A stretch of DNA of 13,991 bases from Gammaproteobacteria bacterium (GCA_030613605.1 JAUWLO010000033.1:1-13991); one strand, 5' to 3'; shown: positions 1 to 6,785, counted from the stretch's first letter. Made by a program: numbers and translations. Notes: generated by a model from the letters alone, not told the origin.

Positions 1-680
1 GTATCACCATCCACAGTAATACGATTAAATGAAATATTTACCGCCTGATTAAGGCAAGCCTGTAAAGATTCTGCATCTATCTGTGCATCGGTGGCGACGT
101 AGGCAAGCATGGTCGCCATATCCGGGCGAATCATGCCGGAGCCTTTGGAGATACCGGTGATGGTAATTTTCTGGCCATCAATGTCGATTTGCCGTGAAGC
201 ACCCTTGGGCACGGTATCAGTCGTCAGAATGCCATGTGCCGCATCCACCCAGCCATCTTCACTTAGAGTGGCCAACGCATCAGGGATACCTGCAGAGATT
301 TTTTCTACCTGCAAAGACTCGCCGATGACACCGGTGGAAAAGGGCAATACGGAGTCCAGAGAAACACCCGCTGTCTGCGCCAGTTTGTCACAACAAGCCA
401 AAGCATCGGCCAGCCCCTGTTCACCCGTACCCGCATTGGCATTGCCCGTATTCACCAAAAGAAAACTCGGCGTTGTTTGTGAAAGATGCTTCTTTGCAAT
501 AATAACCGGCGCCGCACAAAAAGCATTTCGGGTAAATACCGCAGCAACCTGCCCACCTTCGGCCAGCTCCATTATCACCAGATCACGATGATCGGGCTTT
601 TTTATGCCCGCGCAGGTCGTACCCAACCGCAAACCAGCGACAGGCAATAATTCCGGAAGTGTTTGTTTTATTGAAGCCAT
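1..680 (-). CDS. argJ: Glutamate N-acetyltransferase / amino-acid acetyltransferase ArgJ, N-terminal part (runs off the left edge)
   Basis: ArgJ moves the acetyl group from N-acetylornithine to glutamate in the cyclic arginine pathway (cytoplasm). About 226 codons are present of a protein usually near 400 residues; the C-terminal part lies beyond the window. Visible family motifs in order: NTGNANAGTG in the N-terminal half, STGVIGE (the Thr-Gly pair is known in the family as the oxyanion hole), and KGSGMIRPDMATMLAYVAT, whose MATML threonine is the known autocleavage site and nucleophile. The last residues seen, FNRITVDGD, lie just after it in the conserved beta-chain start. Start: ATG at 680-678, with an AAGAAA tract about 6 nt upstream; an in-frame ATG two codons earlier (686) is too close to that tract. 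The gene is 124 bp downstream of secA on the same strand. Family assignment is very secure; whether the enzyme also acetylates with acetyl-CoA cannot be told. Confidence 0.96.
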   Translation of the reverse strand, partial: MASIKQTLPELLPVAGLRLGTTCAGIKKPDHRDLVIMELAEGGQVAAVFTRNAFCAAPVIIAKKHLSQTTPSFLLVNTGNANAGTGEQGLADALACCDKLAQTAGVSLDSVLPFSTGVIGESLQVEKISAGIPDALATLSEDGWVDAAHGILTTDTVPKGASRQIDIDGQKITITGISKGSGMIRPDMATMLAYVATDAQIDAESLQACLNQAVNISFNRITVDGD

Positions 681-730
681 CAGCATTTTCTTTTTTGTTA
701 ACGCGAGAAAACCCGATGGTACTGGTGTTC

Positions 731-758
731 ACACCCCTCGCACAATAGCGAAGGGTGT
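731..758 (-). other. Hairpin between secA and argJ without a T-tract
   Basis: An inverted repeat with arms at 731-741 and 748-758 (11 bp with one mismatch at 737/752, loop of 6). It sits about 50 nt upstream of the argJ start and about 45 nt past the secA stop. Neither strand has a T-run after it, so it is not a standard intrinsic terminator; it may be an attenuator, an RNA-processing site or a transcript-end stabiliser. That role is inference. Confidence 0.4.
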
Positions 759-804
759 CTGAAGGCAAGGTATGTTAAGAAATAAACGAAGTTATAAAAA
801 GAGT

Positions 805-3540
805 TTAGGCCAGTTTGCCATGACACTGCTTGTATTTTTTGCCAGAACCACATGGACAGGGTTCATTACGACCCACCTTTTTGCCTTCACGCACGAAAGG
901 CTGTTGGTGCTCCTGATTCTGCTGTTCTGGTGCTTCAGCTTCGTCAGGTCCACCAGCCGTCGCTGACTGGGCTTCATCATGACGATAGGACATCTTTGTG
1001 GTGGAACGACGTTGTGCTTCCACCGCCTCCACATCTTCTTCGGCCGAAATCCGAACCATGGAGATGACTTCCACCACTTCCCGCTTGACCCGGTCCAGCA
1101 TGGTGGTGAATAACTCAAAGGCTTCGCGTTTGTATTCCTGTTTAGGGTCTTTCTGGGCATAACCCCGCAGGTGAATACCCTGTCGCAAATGATCCATAGT
1201 GGCCAGATGGTCTTTCCACTGCTCGTCCAGCACTTTAAGCATGACGGCTTTCTCAAAGTGACGCAGAGTTTCCTTGCCAGCCAGGGCTTCTTTTTCAATA
1301 TACTCCTGCTCAAACTCATCGATGATACGCTGGCGCAAAGTTTCTTCATGCAGGCTGTCATCGTCATCCAGCCATTGCTGCACAGGCATGTTCATCGCAA
1401 ACTCGCCTTCGAGTGCCTTCTCCAGCGCCGGCACATCCCACATTTCTTCAAGACTTTCCGGTGGAATATAATCATCAACCACTTCATTGACCACATCGTG
1501 ACGAATATTGCCGATGGGTTCCGAGATATCATCCGTCGCCATTAAGTCTGCGCGCTGACCATAAACCACCTTACGTTGATCATTGGCGACATCATCGTAT
1601 TCCAGCAAATTTTTTCGTATATCAAAGTTATGGCCTTCGACTTTACGTTGCGCATTTTCGATGGCCTTGTTGACCCAGGGGTGCTCGATAGCCTCGCCAT
1701 CCTGCATGCCCATTTTCTGCATCAGATTCGCCACCCGATCCGAGGCAAAAATACGCATCAGATTGTCCTGCAGGGAAAGATAAAAACGGCTGGAGCCGGG
1801 ATCGCCCTGACGACCGGAGCGACCGCGCAACTGGTTATCGACGCGTCGTGACTCGTGACGTTCGGTACCCACCACATGCAAACCACCGGCCTCAAGCACC
1901 TGGTTGTGCCTTTTTTGCCAGGCTTCGGTAATTTTTTGTCGTTGAGCCTCACCGATATCACCTGCCTCGGCCAGCTCGGCCTCCAGGTTGCCGCCCAGCA
2001 CAATATCCGTACCACGACCGGCCATATTGGTGGCAATCGTGATGGCACCTGGCGAACCGGCCTGAGCAATGATCTGCGCCTCTTTCTGATGAAATTTGGC
2101 GTTCAATACGCTGTGTTCAACGTTCTGCTCTTTAAGCAATTCAGAAAGATATTCCGACGTTTCAATGGAGGCCGTGCCCACCAGCACGGGCTGTTTTCGC
2201 TCACGACAGTCCTTAACATCCTCGGCAATGGCCTCAAATTTCTCTTTGGGAGTCAGGAAAACCAGATCCGTACTATCGACGCGGGCGACAGATTTTTCAG
2301 TGGGAATCACCACCACTTCCAGACCATAAATTTGTTGAAATTCAAAGGCTTCCGTGTCCGCCGTGCCTGTCATGCCAGACAGTTTTTTGTAGAGGCGGAA
2401 ATAATTCTGAAAGGTAATGGACGCCATGGTCTGGTTTTCATTCTGAACCAGCACCCCTTCTTTGGCCTCAACCGCCTGATGGAGTCCATCAGACCAACGC
2501 CGGCCGGGCATGGTACGACCGGTAAACTCGTCGACGATAACCACTTCGTTATCCTTGACGATGTACTCAACATTTTTCTGATAAAGAGAATAGGCTCGCA
2601 ACGCTGCATTGGCATGATGCATGAGCTTTATATTTGCAGCATCGTAAAGACTTTCATCTTCCCCCAACAGGCCTATCTCCACCAACATCTCTTCTACGTG
2701 CTGATGGCCAAGCTCGGTTAAAAAGACCTGTTTATTTTTTTCATCCAGATAATAGTCACCTTCAGGCAGCCCGGGCTCCAGTTCTTCTGCCTCCTGGCGA
2801 ACCAGCTTGGGTGCAATTTTGTTGATCTTCATATACAGCTCGGAACTGTCTTCTGCGGCGCCGGAGATGATCAGCGGCGTACGAGCTTCATCGATAAGAA
2901 TGGAATCAACTTCGTCGACGATGGCGTAGTTCAGATCACGCTGTACCTTGTCCTCGATACTGAAGGCCATGTTGTCGCGCAGGTAGTCAAAACCAAATTC
3001 ATTATTGGTGCCGTAGGTAATGTCGGCGGCATAGGCCTCACGTTTCTGATCATTGTCCTGACCGGAAAGAATGACGCCAACACTAAGACCAAGGAAATTG
3101 TAGAGCTTGCCCATCCAGTCGGCATCACGCTGCGCCAGGTAGTCATTCACTGTTACCAGATGCACACCCTTGCCAGACAGGGCATTGAGATAGACCGCCA
3201 GGGTCGCGACCAGGGTTTTACCCTCACCGGTGCGCATCTCGGCGATTTTGCCATCATTAAGCACCATGCCGCCGATCAGCTGCACATCAAAATGGCGCAT
3301 GTTTAGAGCACGTTTACCCGCTTCGCGAACGACGGCAAAGGCCTCCGGTAAGAGATCTTCAAAACTGGCACCTTCCTTGAGACGATTCCGAAATTCGTCA
3401 GTTTTGGCCCGCAACTCTTCATCCGAAAGAGGCTGGATTCCAGCTTCCAGCGCGGTGACTCCCGCCACCTCTTTCATCATGCGTTTGATCAGGCGGTCAT
3501 TACGACTACCGAAAACCTTACTTAAAATATTACTTACCAA
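805..3540 (-). CDS. secA: Preprotein translocase ATPase SecA
   Basis: SecA is the motor ATPase that pushes unfolded preproteins through the SecYEG channel at the inner membrane. The 911-residue product has the usual full length. Seen in order: N-terminal KVFGSRNDR, Walker A MRTGEGKT (102-109), Walker B with DEVD (209-212) followed by ILIDEARTPLIISG, the preprotein cross-linking region (about 225-375), second nucleotide-fold motifs TNMAGRGTDIVLGG (504-517) and QLRGRSGRQGDPGSSRF (570-586), the scaffold helix region, and a C-terminal zinc-binding tail with Cys895, Cys897, Cys906 and His907, which in this family contacts SecB and lipid. Start is a TTG at 3540-3538: a stop (TAG) lies three codons upstream, and the next ATG would remove the conserved N-terminus. 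SD is weak (GGGTAGG about 8 nt upstream). Placed 259 bp after the M23 gene; no SecM arrest peptide (FxxxxWIxxxxGIRAGP) precedes it, so control must differ from E. coli. Confidence 0.99.
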   Translation of the reverse strand: MVSNILSKVFGSRNDRLIKRMMKEVAGVTALEAGIQPLSDEELRAKTDEFRNRLKEGASFEDLLPEAFAVVREAGKRALNMRHFDVQLIGGMVLNDGKIAEMRTGEGKTLVATLAVYLNALSGKGVHLVTVNDYLAQRDADWMGKLYNFLGLSVGVILSGQDNDQKREAYAADITYGTNNEFGFDYLRDNMAFSIEDKVQRDLNYAIVDEVDSILIDEARTPLIISGAAEDSSELYMKINKIAPKLVRQEAEELEPGLPEGDYYLDEKNKQVFLTELGHQHVEEMLVEIGLLGEDESLYDAANIKLMHHANAALRAYSLYQKNVEYIVKDNEVVIVDEFTGRTMPGRRWSDGLHQAVEAKEGVLVQNENQTMASITFQNYFRLYKKLSGMTGTADTEAFEFQQIYGLEVVVIPTEKSVARVDSTDLVFLTPKEKFEAIAEDVKDCRERKQPVLVGTASIETSEYLSELLKEQNVEHSVLNAKFHQKEAQIIAQAGSPGAITIATNMAGRGTDIVLGGNLEAELAEAGDIGEAQRQKITEAWQKRHNQVLEAGGLHVVGTERHESRRVDNQLRGRSGRQGDPGSSRFYLSLQDNLMRIFASDRVANLMQKMGMQDGEAIEHPWVNKAIENAQRKVEGHNFDIRKNLLEYDDVANDQRKVVYGQRADLMATDDISEPIGNIRHDVVNEVVDDYIPPESLEEMWDVPALEKALEGEFAMNMPVQQWLDDDDSLHEETLRQRIIDEFEQEYIEKEALAGKETLRHFEKAVMLKVLDEQWKDHLATMDHLRQGIHLRGYAQKDPKQEYKREAFELFTTMLDRVKREVVEVISMVRISAEEDVEAVEAQRRSTTKMSYRHDEAQSATAGGPDEAEAPEQQNQEHQQPFVREGKKVGRNEPCPCGSGKKYKQCHGKLA

Positions 3541-3604
3541 AGCTGCCTACCCGATTAGTTATCGATTACATTTAGTACTAACTGATTAATTTGTTCTTAG
3601 GGAT

Positions 3605-3622
3605 AGTGGATGACAATCCACT
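3605..3622 (-). other. Perfect hairpin in the secA leader
   Basis: AGTGGAT (3605-3611) and ATCCACT (3616-3622) form a perfect 7-bp stem with a 4-nt loop. No T-run follows on either strand. If the -10 element at 3664-3669 is used, this stem lies within the secA 5' untranslated RNA, about 65 nt before the TTG start. A regulatory role is inference. Confidence 0.45.
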
Positions 3623-3663
3623 CCGAACCGACAAAGTCAGACGGATGAACCTAAAGGACGGAG

Positions 3664-3692
3664 ATTATAGCGGGGATCAGGGGTTTAGAGAA
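3664..3692 (-). promoter_or_regulatory. Candidate sigma70-type promoter for secA
   Basis: Reading the minus strand, a perfect TATAAT occurs at 3669-3664. The hexamer 17 bp upstream is TTCTCT (3692-3687), a poor -35. Transcription would start near 3657 and give a leader of about 115 nt containing the 3605-3622 hairpin. The position, just upstream of a gene separated by 259 bp from its neighbour, supports it; the weak -35 lowers confidence. Confidence 0.5.
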
Positions 3693-3726
3693 TATTCTTT
3701 TACATTAAACGCGACTGCTTTCCTTA

Positions 3727-3759
3727 ATCAGAGGACTGATGAGAAGGTCTCTCGATCAG
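3727..3759 (-). other. Two mutually exclusive hairpins in the M23-secA gap
   Basis: Segments ATCAG (3727-3731), CTGAT (3736-3740) and ATCAG (3755-3759) allow the middle segment to pair with either flank. One hairpin has a 4-nt loop; the other is extended by GAGA/TCTC with a single bulge. Only one can form at a time. It lies 41 nt after the M23 stop and upstream of the putative secA promoter, so it would be in the M23 3' region or a read-through transcript. Confidence 0.35.
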
Positions 3760-3799
3760 AATTTTGTCGCTGAGCAGCTGGCGGACTAATAAAAAATGT

Positions 3800-4726
3800 C
3801 TAACGACCTGCCAGGATGTATTTTTTGGGATCTACTGTCTTACCCTTAAAACGCACCTCAAAATGGACATGGGGGCCAGTAGAACGGCCAGTGGAGCCCA
3901 TCAGGGACAATGCCTGCCCTTTTCTTACCGTATCACCTACAGCCACCAGGACGGATTCATTGTGGCCATATCGTGTTGAATAGCCATTACCGTGGTTCAC
4001 TTCGACCAGGTTGCCGTACCCATAACGCTTTCCAGCCCAGGTCACCACACCGGCAGCCACTGCGATAACCTCACTACCAGCCTTGCCAGCTAAATCGATG
4101 CCTTTATGGTGTTCACGGCGACCAGTGAAAGGGTCTGTACGCATACCAAAATAGGAAGAAATCCAGCCACGCTTGATAGGCCGACCAGCAGGTAGAACTT
4201 CTTCCTGCAAACTGCGGCTCATTAGCATGCTTTCCAGCAGGCCTAGCTGCTGAGCACGATCATCAACCTGTCGATCCAGTGCTTCCAGTGTCTGGATAAA
4301 TTCCGGTACAGGCATGGACTCCACCGCAGAATCTTCTTTTGGACCACCCACGGCAGGCTGCGTTGAAAAATCGAATTCACCCTTATCAAGCTTGGCAACC
4401 TCAGTAAGGCGGGCCCCAAGGGCATCGAGACGAATCATTTTGGTCTGTAATTCGCCCAGGCGTAACGCCAGGGCATCCATATCTTCATCGACCTTACGGC
4501 GAGCAGTGGCGATCTCGTCACGTTGCACGTCCATCTCATCCTGCCAGGCACTCAGTAAAGCCTTGTCGTGGCCGGGGGCAACTTCCTGGGCAACAAAATA
4601 GCCGCCAAAAAATATAATTGATGGCAAAATAGCCAGTGCGAGAAAAATAGTAAGCACGCCACTGGGAGAAGCCAGCTTCATGGTTCTGGTTTGACGTCCT
4701 CGTTTACCGATAAAGATAACATTCAT
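3800..4726 (-). CDS. Membrane-anchored M23-family (LytM) peptidase with coiled coil
   Basis: A 308-residue envelope protein. Residues about 23-45 form one hydrophobic segment after a basic, Arg/Lys-rich N-terminus, so it is a signal anchor with the rest in the periplasm. About 55-115 and 140-175 are heptad-like, charged and probably coiled coil. The C-terminal domain (about 185-305) is a LytM/M23 metallopeptidase with a complete active site: HHKGID gives His207 and Asp211, YGH gives His255, and HVHFEV gives His286 and His288. Since all ligands are present, it is likely a peptidoglycan endopeptidase rather than a degenerate activator of the EnvC/NlpD kind, though an activator role is not excluded. 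Start ATG at 4726 with GGTGAG about 6 nt upstream; an internal Met16 is possible. It is the gene normally between the DUF721 gene and secA in Pseudomonas-like genomes. Its leader carries the fourfold repeat at 4756-4793. Confidence 0.93.
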   Translation of the reverse strand: MNVIFIGKRGRQTRTMKLASPSGVLTIFLALAILPSIIFFGGYFVAQEVAPGHDKALLSAWQDEMDVQRDEIATARRKVDEDMDALALRLGELQTKMIRLDALGARLTEVAKLDKGEFDFSTQPAVGGPKEDSAVESMPVPEFIQTLEALDRQVDDRAQQLGLLESMLMSRSLQEEVLPAGRPIKRGWISSYFGMRTDPFTGRREHHKGIDLAGKAGSEVIAVAAGVVTWAGKRYGYGNLVEVNHGNGYSTRYGHNESVLVAVGDTVRKGQALSLMGSTGRSTGPHVHFEVRFKGKTVDPKKYILAGR

Positions 4727-4755
4727 CGTTGCTCACCAATCCCTCGTCAATTCTT

Positions 4756-4793
4756 CTGTTTCAATTGTTTCAATCTGTTTCAGTTGTTTCAAA
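4756..4793. repeat. Imperfect 19-bp tandem repeat with four TGTTTCA boxes
   Basis: Two adjacent 19-bp units (4756-4774 and 4775-4793) differ at two positions. Each has two TGTTTCA boxes, at 4757, 4766, 4776 and 4785, spaced 9, 10 and 9 bp, close to one helical turn. On the minus strand it reads TGAAACA four times and lies about 30 nt upstream of the M23 start, in the 152-bp divergent gap to the DciA-type gene. It could be a stacked regulator site, an RNA-binding leader, or replication slippage. Confidence 0.75.
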
Positions 4794-4813
4794 AATTCGG
4801 TTTTACCGCGGCC

Positions 4814-4860
4814 GTCTCATATCAGGTAAACTACTGTCATCTCACCTTAACTTTTGAGAC
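4814..4860. other. Divergent gap inverted repeat GTCTCA / TGAGAC
   Basis: GTCTCA at 4814-4819 and TGAGAC at 4855-4860 form 6-bp inverted arms 35 nt apart, just upstream of the DciA-type start. I could not find a convincing -35/-10 pair for either divergent gene in 4727-4878. The arms may be chance. Confidence 0.2.
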
Positions 4861-4878
4861 AACCAAAATTCTAATCCC

Positions 4879-5325
4879 ATGTCACAATACAAACCTGTAT
4901 CCAGACTCCTGACCACATCCAGTGGCGACCTGCAGTCGTTGCTGGAGCAGGCCCATTATTTTCAGGCGCTAACGCGTACGCTTCGTGATGCCATTGACCC
5001 CATACTTGGCGAACACATCACCATTGCCAATATCCGTGAAAACACCGCCATCGTGGCTGCGGACACACCGGCATGGCTCAGCAAAATACGTTATATGGCG
5101 CCCACTATCCTCGCCATTCTCAAACAACAATCAGGCCTGGCGGATTTGCGTAAAATCCAGTTCAAGGTACAACCGCCTACCGAACCAGCAACTCCTGACA
5201 GGGAAGTCCGACGCGCTTCTTTGTCTTCTGCCAGCTCTAAAGTACTGGAAAGTGCGGCTTCCGGGATTCGTGATCTCGAGCTGGCAAGCGCCCTGCGACG
5301 CCTTTCCCGGCAACATAACAAATAG
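4879..5325 (+). CDS. dciA: DUF721 / DciA-type protein (probable replicative helicase loader)
   Basis: A small basic cytosolic protein of 148 residues. The N-terminal half (about 15-95) matches the DUF721 pattern: an alpha-helical start, a strand-rich core, then TPAWLSKIRYMAPTILAILK, where the Ala-Trp-Leu and following Leu-rich helix are typical. DUF721 proteins are known as DciA, which recruits or loads DnaB helicase in bacteria lacking DnaC/DnaI. The tail (about 105-148) is Pro/Ser/Arg-rich and probably disordered. Location between lpxC and the M23-secA pair supports the assignment. It is the only gene here on the plus strand, divergent from M23 and convergent with lpxC. Start ATG at 4879: an in-frame TGA lies at 4855 and no other ATG intervenes; no good SD is visible. 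Family is assigned from pattern and synteny; the helicase role is from family knowledge. Confidence 0.82.
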   Translation: MSQYKPVSRLLTTSSGDLQSLLEQAHYFQALTRTLRDAIDPILGEHITIANIRENTAIVAADTPAWLSKIRYMAPTILAILKQQSGLADLRKIQFKVQPPTEPATPDREVRRASLSSASSKVLESAASGIRDLELASALRRLSRQHNK

Positions 5326-5547
5326 CTCTGCACCAATCCGATCAACAACCGGTAACCAGGACGCTCCGTTCCAAAAGTGCCCCACCAACCCAGTTTTCCA
5401 TGACCTTTTGCATCAACTCTTTACAGCAACTTTCCGCAACAAGAGGCCTCACACCATGCTCTGGCATATAAACTCTTATTTTGTTGAATCTAACCAGTAG
5501 ATCGAACCGGCAAAAAGAAACTTTAGGGAAATTCCCCCAAAAAACAC

Positions 5548-5632
5548 GGCCTTATGAGGATTAGCGCACAGTTCCTGCGTCACCCCGTCCCGTTTTGGCG
5601 CTTTCCCCCATAATAAGGTCAAAATCGGGACG
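5548..5632. ncRNA. Candidate structured RNA with pseudoknot topology (strand uncertain)
   Basis: Arm A GGCCTTAT (5548-5555) pairs with A' ATAAGGTC (5613-5620; 8 bp with one G-T wobble on the plus strand). Arm B CGTCCCGTTTT (5586-5596) pairs with B' (5621-5632; 11 bp with one bulge). The order A-B-A'-B' is an H-type pseudoknot, and A' directly abuts B', so the stems could stack. A small CGCA/TGCG hairpin (5565-5568/5576-5579) lies between. On the minus strand six T follow arm A (5544-5539), and a TTGTCA / TACCTT pair with 17-bp spacing lies at 5664-5636, but pairing is slightly better on the plus strand. It matches no RNA family I know. Structure read by eye only. Confidence 0.3.
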
Positions 5633-5734
5633 TAGAAGGTAACAACATGCGCCGGGGCTGACAAGTAACAGCCGCCTTCGAGCATAAAAAAAACCGCTAA
5701 CCCATATGTTTTTGCACGTTTTTGTTTGATTATT

Positions 5735-5763
5735 AACCAAAAATGGCGCTAAAAAGCGCCATT
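5735..5763 (-). terminator. Intrinsic terminator of lpxC
   Basis: A perfect 9-bp stem, AATGGCGCT (5742-5750) with AGCGCCATT (5755-5763), loop of 4. On the minus strand it is followed by TTT GG TT, giving a five-T run with the stem end. It begins 29 bp beyond the lpxC stop and would end the dcw-lpxC transcript. The plus strand has a weaker T-tract, so bidirectional action on the DciA-type transcript is uncertain. Confidence 0.85.
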
Positions 5764-5792
5764 GCATTGTTCAGGCAGGGTTCCCGACTCGG

Positions 5793-6716
5793 TTAATTAG
5801 CCAGCAAAGGTTGAGTATAAGAAATAGGTGCCAGTTTAGGGTCATCAAAAGTCGTGGATTCCCAGGCATCTTCATTGGCCAGCAAGGCACGCAATAAACG
5901 ATTGTTCAGCGCATGACCCGACTTATAACCACTGAATTCGCCAATCAGGCTGCAACCCAGCAGGTAAAGATCACCAATGGCATCCAGTACTTTGTGTTTC
6001 ACAAATTCGTCCTGATAACGTAGACCATCCTCGTTTAACACCCGGTAATCATCCATCACGATAGCATTATCCATACTACCGCCCAGAGCCAGATTGTTCT
6101 CGCGGAGCTGTTCGATATCGCGCATAAAACCAAAAGTGCGGGCACGACTCACTTCTTTTACGAAAGAGGTGCTTGAAAAATCGACAGTCGTTGTCTGTGC
6201 ACGATTCTTGAAAACAGGATGTTCGAAATCAATATTAAAGGAAACCTTAAAGCCCTCAAATGGATCGAATCGGGCCCATTTGTCGCCATCTTCAACTAAT
6301 ACTGTTTTTTTGATGCGAATAAAACGCTTGGCTGCATTTTGCTCTTCGATGCCCGCAGACTGGATAAGGAAAACAAAGGGGCCAGCGCTACCATCCATAA
6401 TAGGAACTTCAGGAGCAGTGACGTCAATATAAGCATTATCGATGCCCAAACCAGCCATAGCCGACAGTAAATGCTCTACCGTGGAAACGCGCACGTCACC
6501 ATTCATTAAGGTAGTCGAAAGGCGTGTGTCACCTACATTTTCAGGGGTTGCTGCGATCTCGACGGGTTCGTCCAGATCAACACGGCGAAAAATAATGCCG
6601 GTATCCACAGCAGCAGGGCGCAAAGTCAGGTAGACCTTCTCTCCGGTATGCAAACCAACACCGGTGGCCCGAATAATATTTTTGAGTGTTCTTTGTTTGA
6701 TCATCTGGCTAGTCAC
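5793..6716 (-). CDS. lpxC: UDP-3-O-acyl-N-acetylglucosamine deacetylase LpxC
   Basis: LpxC is the zinc hydrolase for the committed step of lipid A synthesis: removal of acetate from UDP-3-O-acyl-GlcNAc in the cytoplasm. The 307 residues cover the whole two-domain enzyme. Visible: IKQRTLKNIIRATGVGLHTG at the N-terminus as in E. coli, STVEHLLSA with Glu81 (base) and zinc ligand His82, HKVLDAIGD with His241 and Asp245 (zinc), and GHALNN with His268. Start: GTG at 6716-6714, preceded by AGGAG with 5-nt spacing; the ATG at 6704, where E. coli LpxC begins, has no SD at proper distance (AGGAG is 17 nt away). The GTG start adds four residues. It follows ftsZ after 292 bp and ends in the terminator at 5735-5763. 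The C-terminus lacks an obvious long degradation tail, so I cannot say whether FtsH controls it. Confidence 0.98.
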   Translation of the reverse strand: MTSQMIKQRTLKNIIRATGVGLHTGEKVYLTLRPAAVDTGIIFRRVDLDEPVEIAATPENVGDTRLSTTLMNGDVRVSTVEHLLSAMAGLGIDNAYIDVTAPEVPIMDGSAGPFVFLIQSAGIEEQNAAKRFIRIKKTVLVEDGDKWARFDPFEGFKVSFNIDFEHPVFKNRAQTTTVDFSSTSFVKEVSRARTFGFMRDIEQLRENNLALGGSMDNAIVMDDYRVLNEDGLRYQDEFVKHKVLDAIGDLYLLGCSLIGEFSGYKSGHALNNRLLRALLANEDAWESTTFDDPKLAPISYTQPLLAN

Positions 6717-6743
6717 TTGAACTCCTGGCGTTCTTTGACACGT

Positions 6744-6785
6744 TTTTAGCGCTTTTGTCTAAAATTTTAGCGCTTTTGTCTAAAA
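6744..6785. repeat. Exact 21-bp tandem duplication upstream of lpxC
   Basis: Two identical 21-bp units, 6744-6764 and 6765-6785, abut. Each begins TTTTAG, contains AGCGCT, and ends CTAAAA, so each has 6-bp inverted ends around a 9-bp centre. It lies 28 bp upstream of the lpxC start, between the weak terminator and the SD. Identity of the copies suggests recent duplication or selection; the dyad ends suggest an operator-like site, which is inference. Confidence 0.85.

Larger units (their letters stand above)
5326..5792. other. 467-bp convergent gap, no convincing gene
   Basis: This gap between the ends of the DciA-type gene and lpxC holds the lpxC terminator (5735-5763), a candidate pseudoknotted structure (5548-5632), and a 5-bp hairpin GGCTG/CAGCC (5656-5660/5669-5673). 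Minus-strand reading frames at 5476-5685 (69 aa), 5561-5767 (68 aa) and 5342-5467 (41 aa) have no recognisable family, and the first two lack a ribosome binding site. I call no CDS here. Confidence 0.7.

Noticed and set aside
583..768. 61-aa minus-strand frame at the secA-argJ gap
   Set aside because: It overlaps the start of argJ in another frame and has no SD or family features.
1855..2721. 288-aa plus-strand open frame opposite secA
   Set aside because: Antisense shadow of the secA coding frame; no recognisable motifs.
3736..3760. CTGATGAG, resembling the hammerhead ribozyme core
   Set aside because: The required GAAA core strand is absent (GAAT is found) and stems I-III cannot be drawn.
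4727..4878. Promoters for the divergent M23 and DciA-type genes
   Set aside because: No hexamer pair with proper spacing matched well on either strand.
5554..5615. Plus-strand 19-aa frame ending in Pro-Pro then two stops, like a stalling leader peptide
   Set aside because: No SD, and no gene downstream on the plus strand (lpxC is convergent).
5476..5767. Minus-strand frames of 68 and 69 aa after lpxC as genes or a SecM-like peptide
   Set aside because: No ribosome binding site, one spans the terminator, and no FxxxxWIxxxxGIRAGP arrest motif is present.
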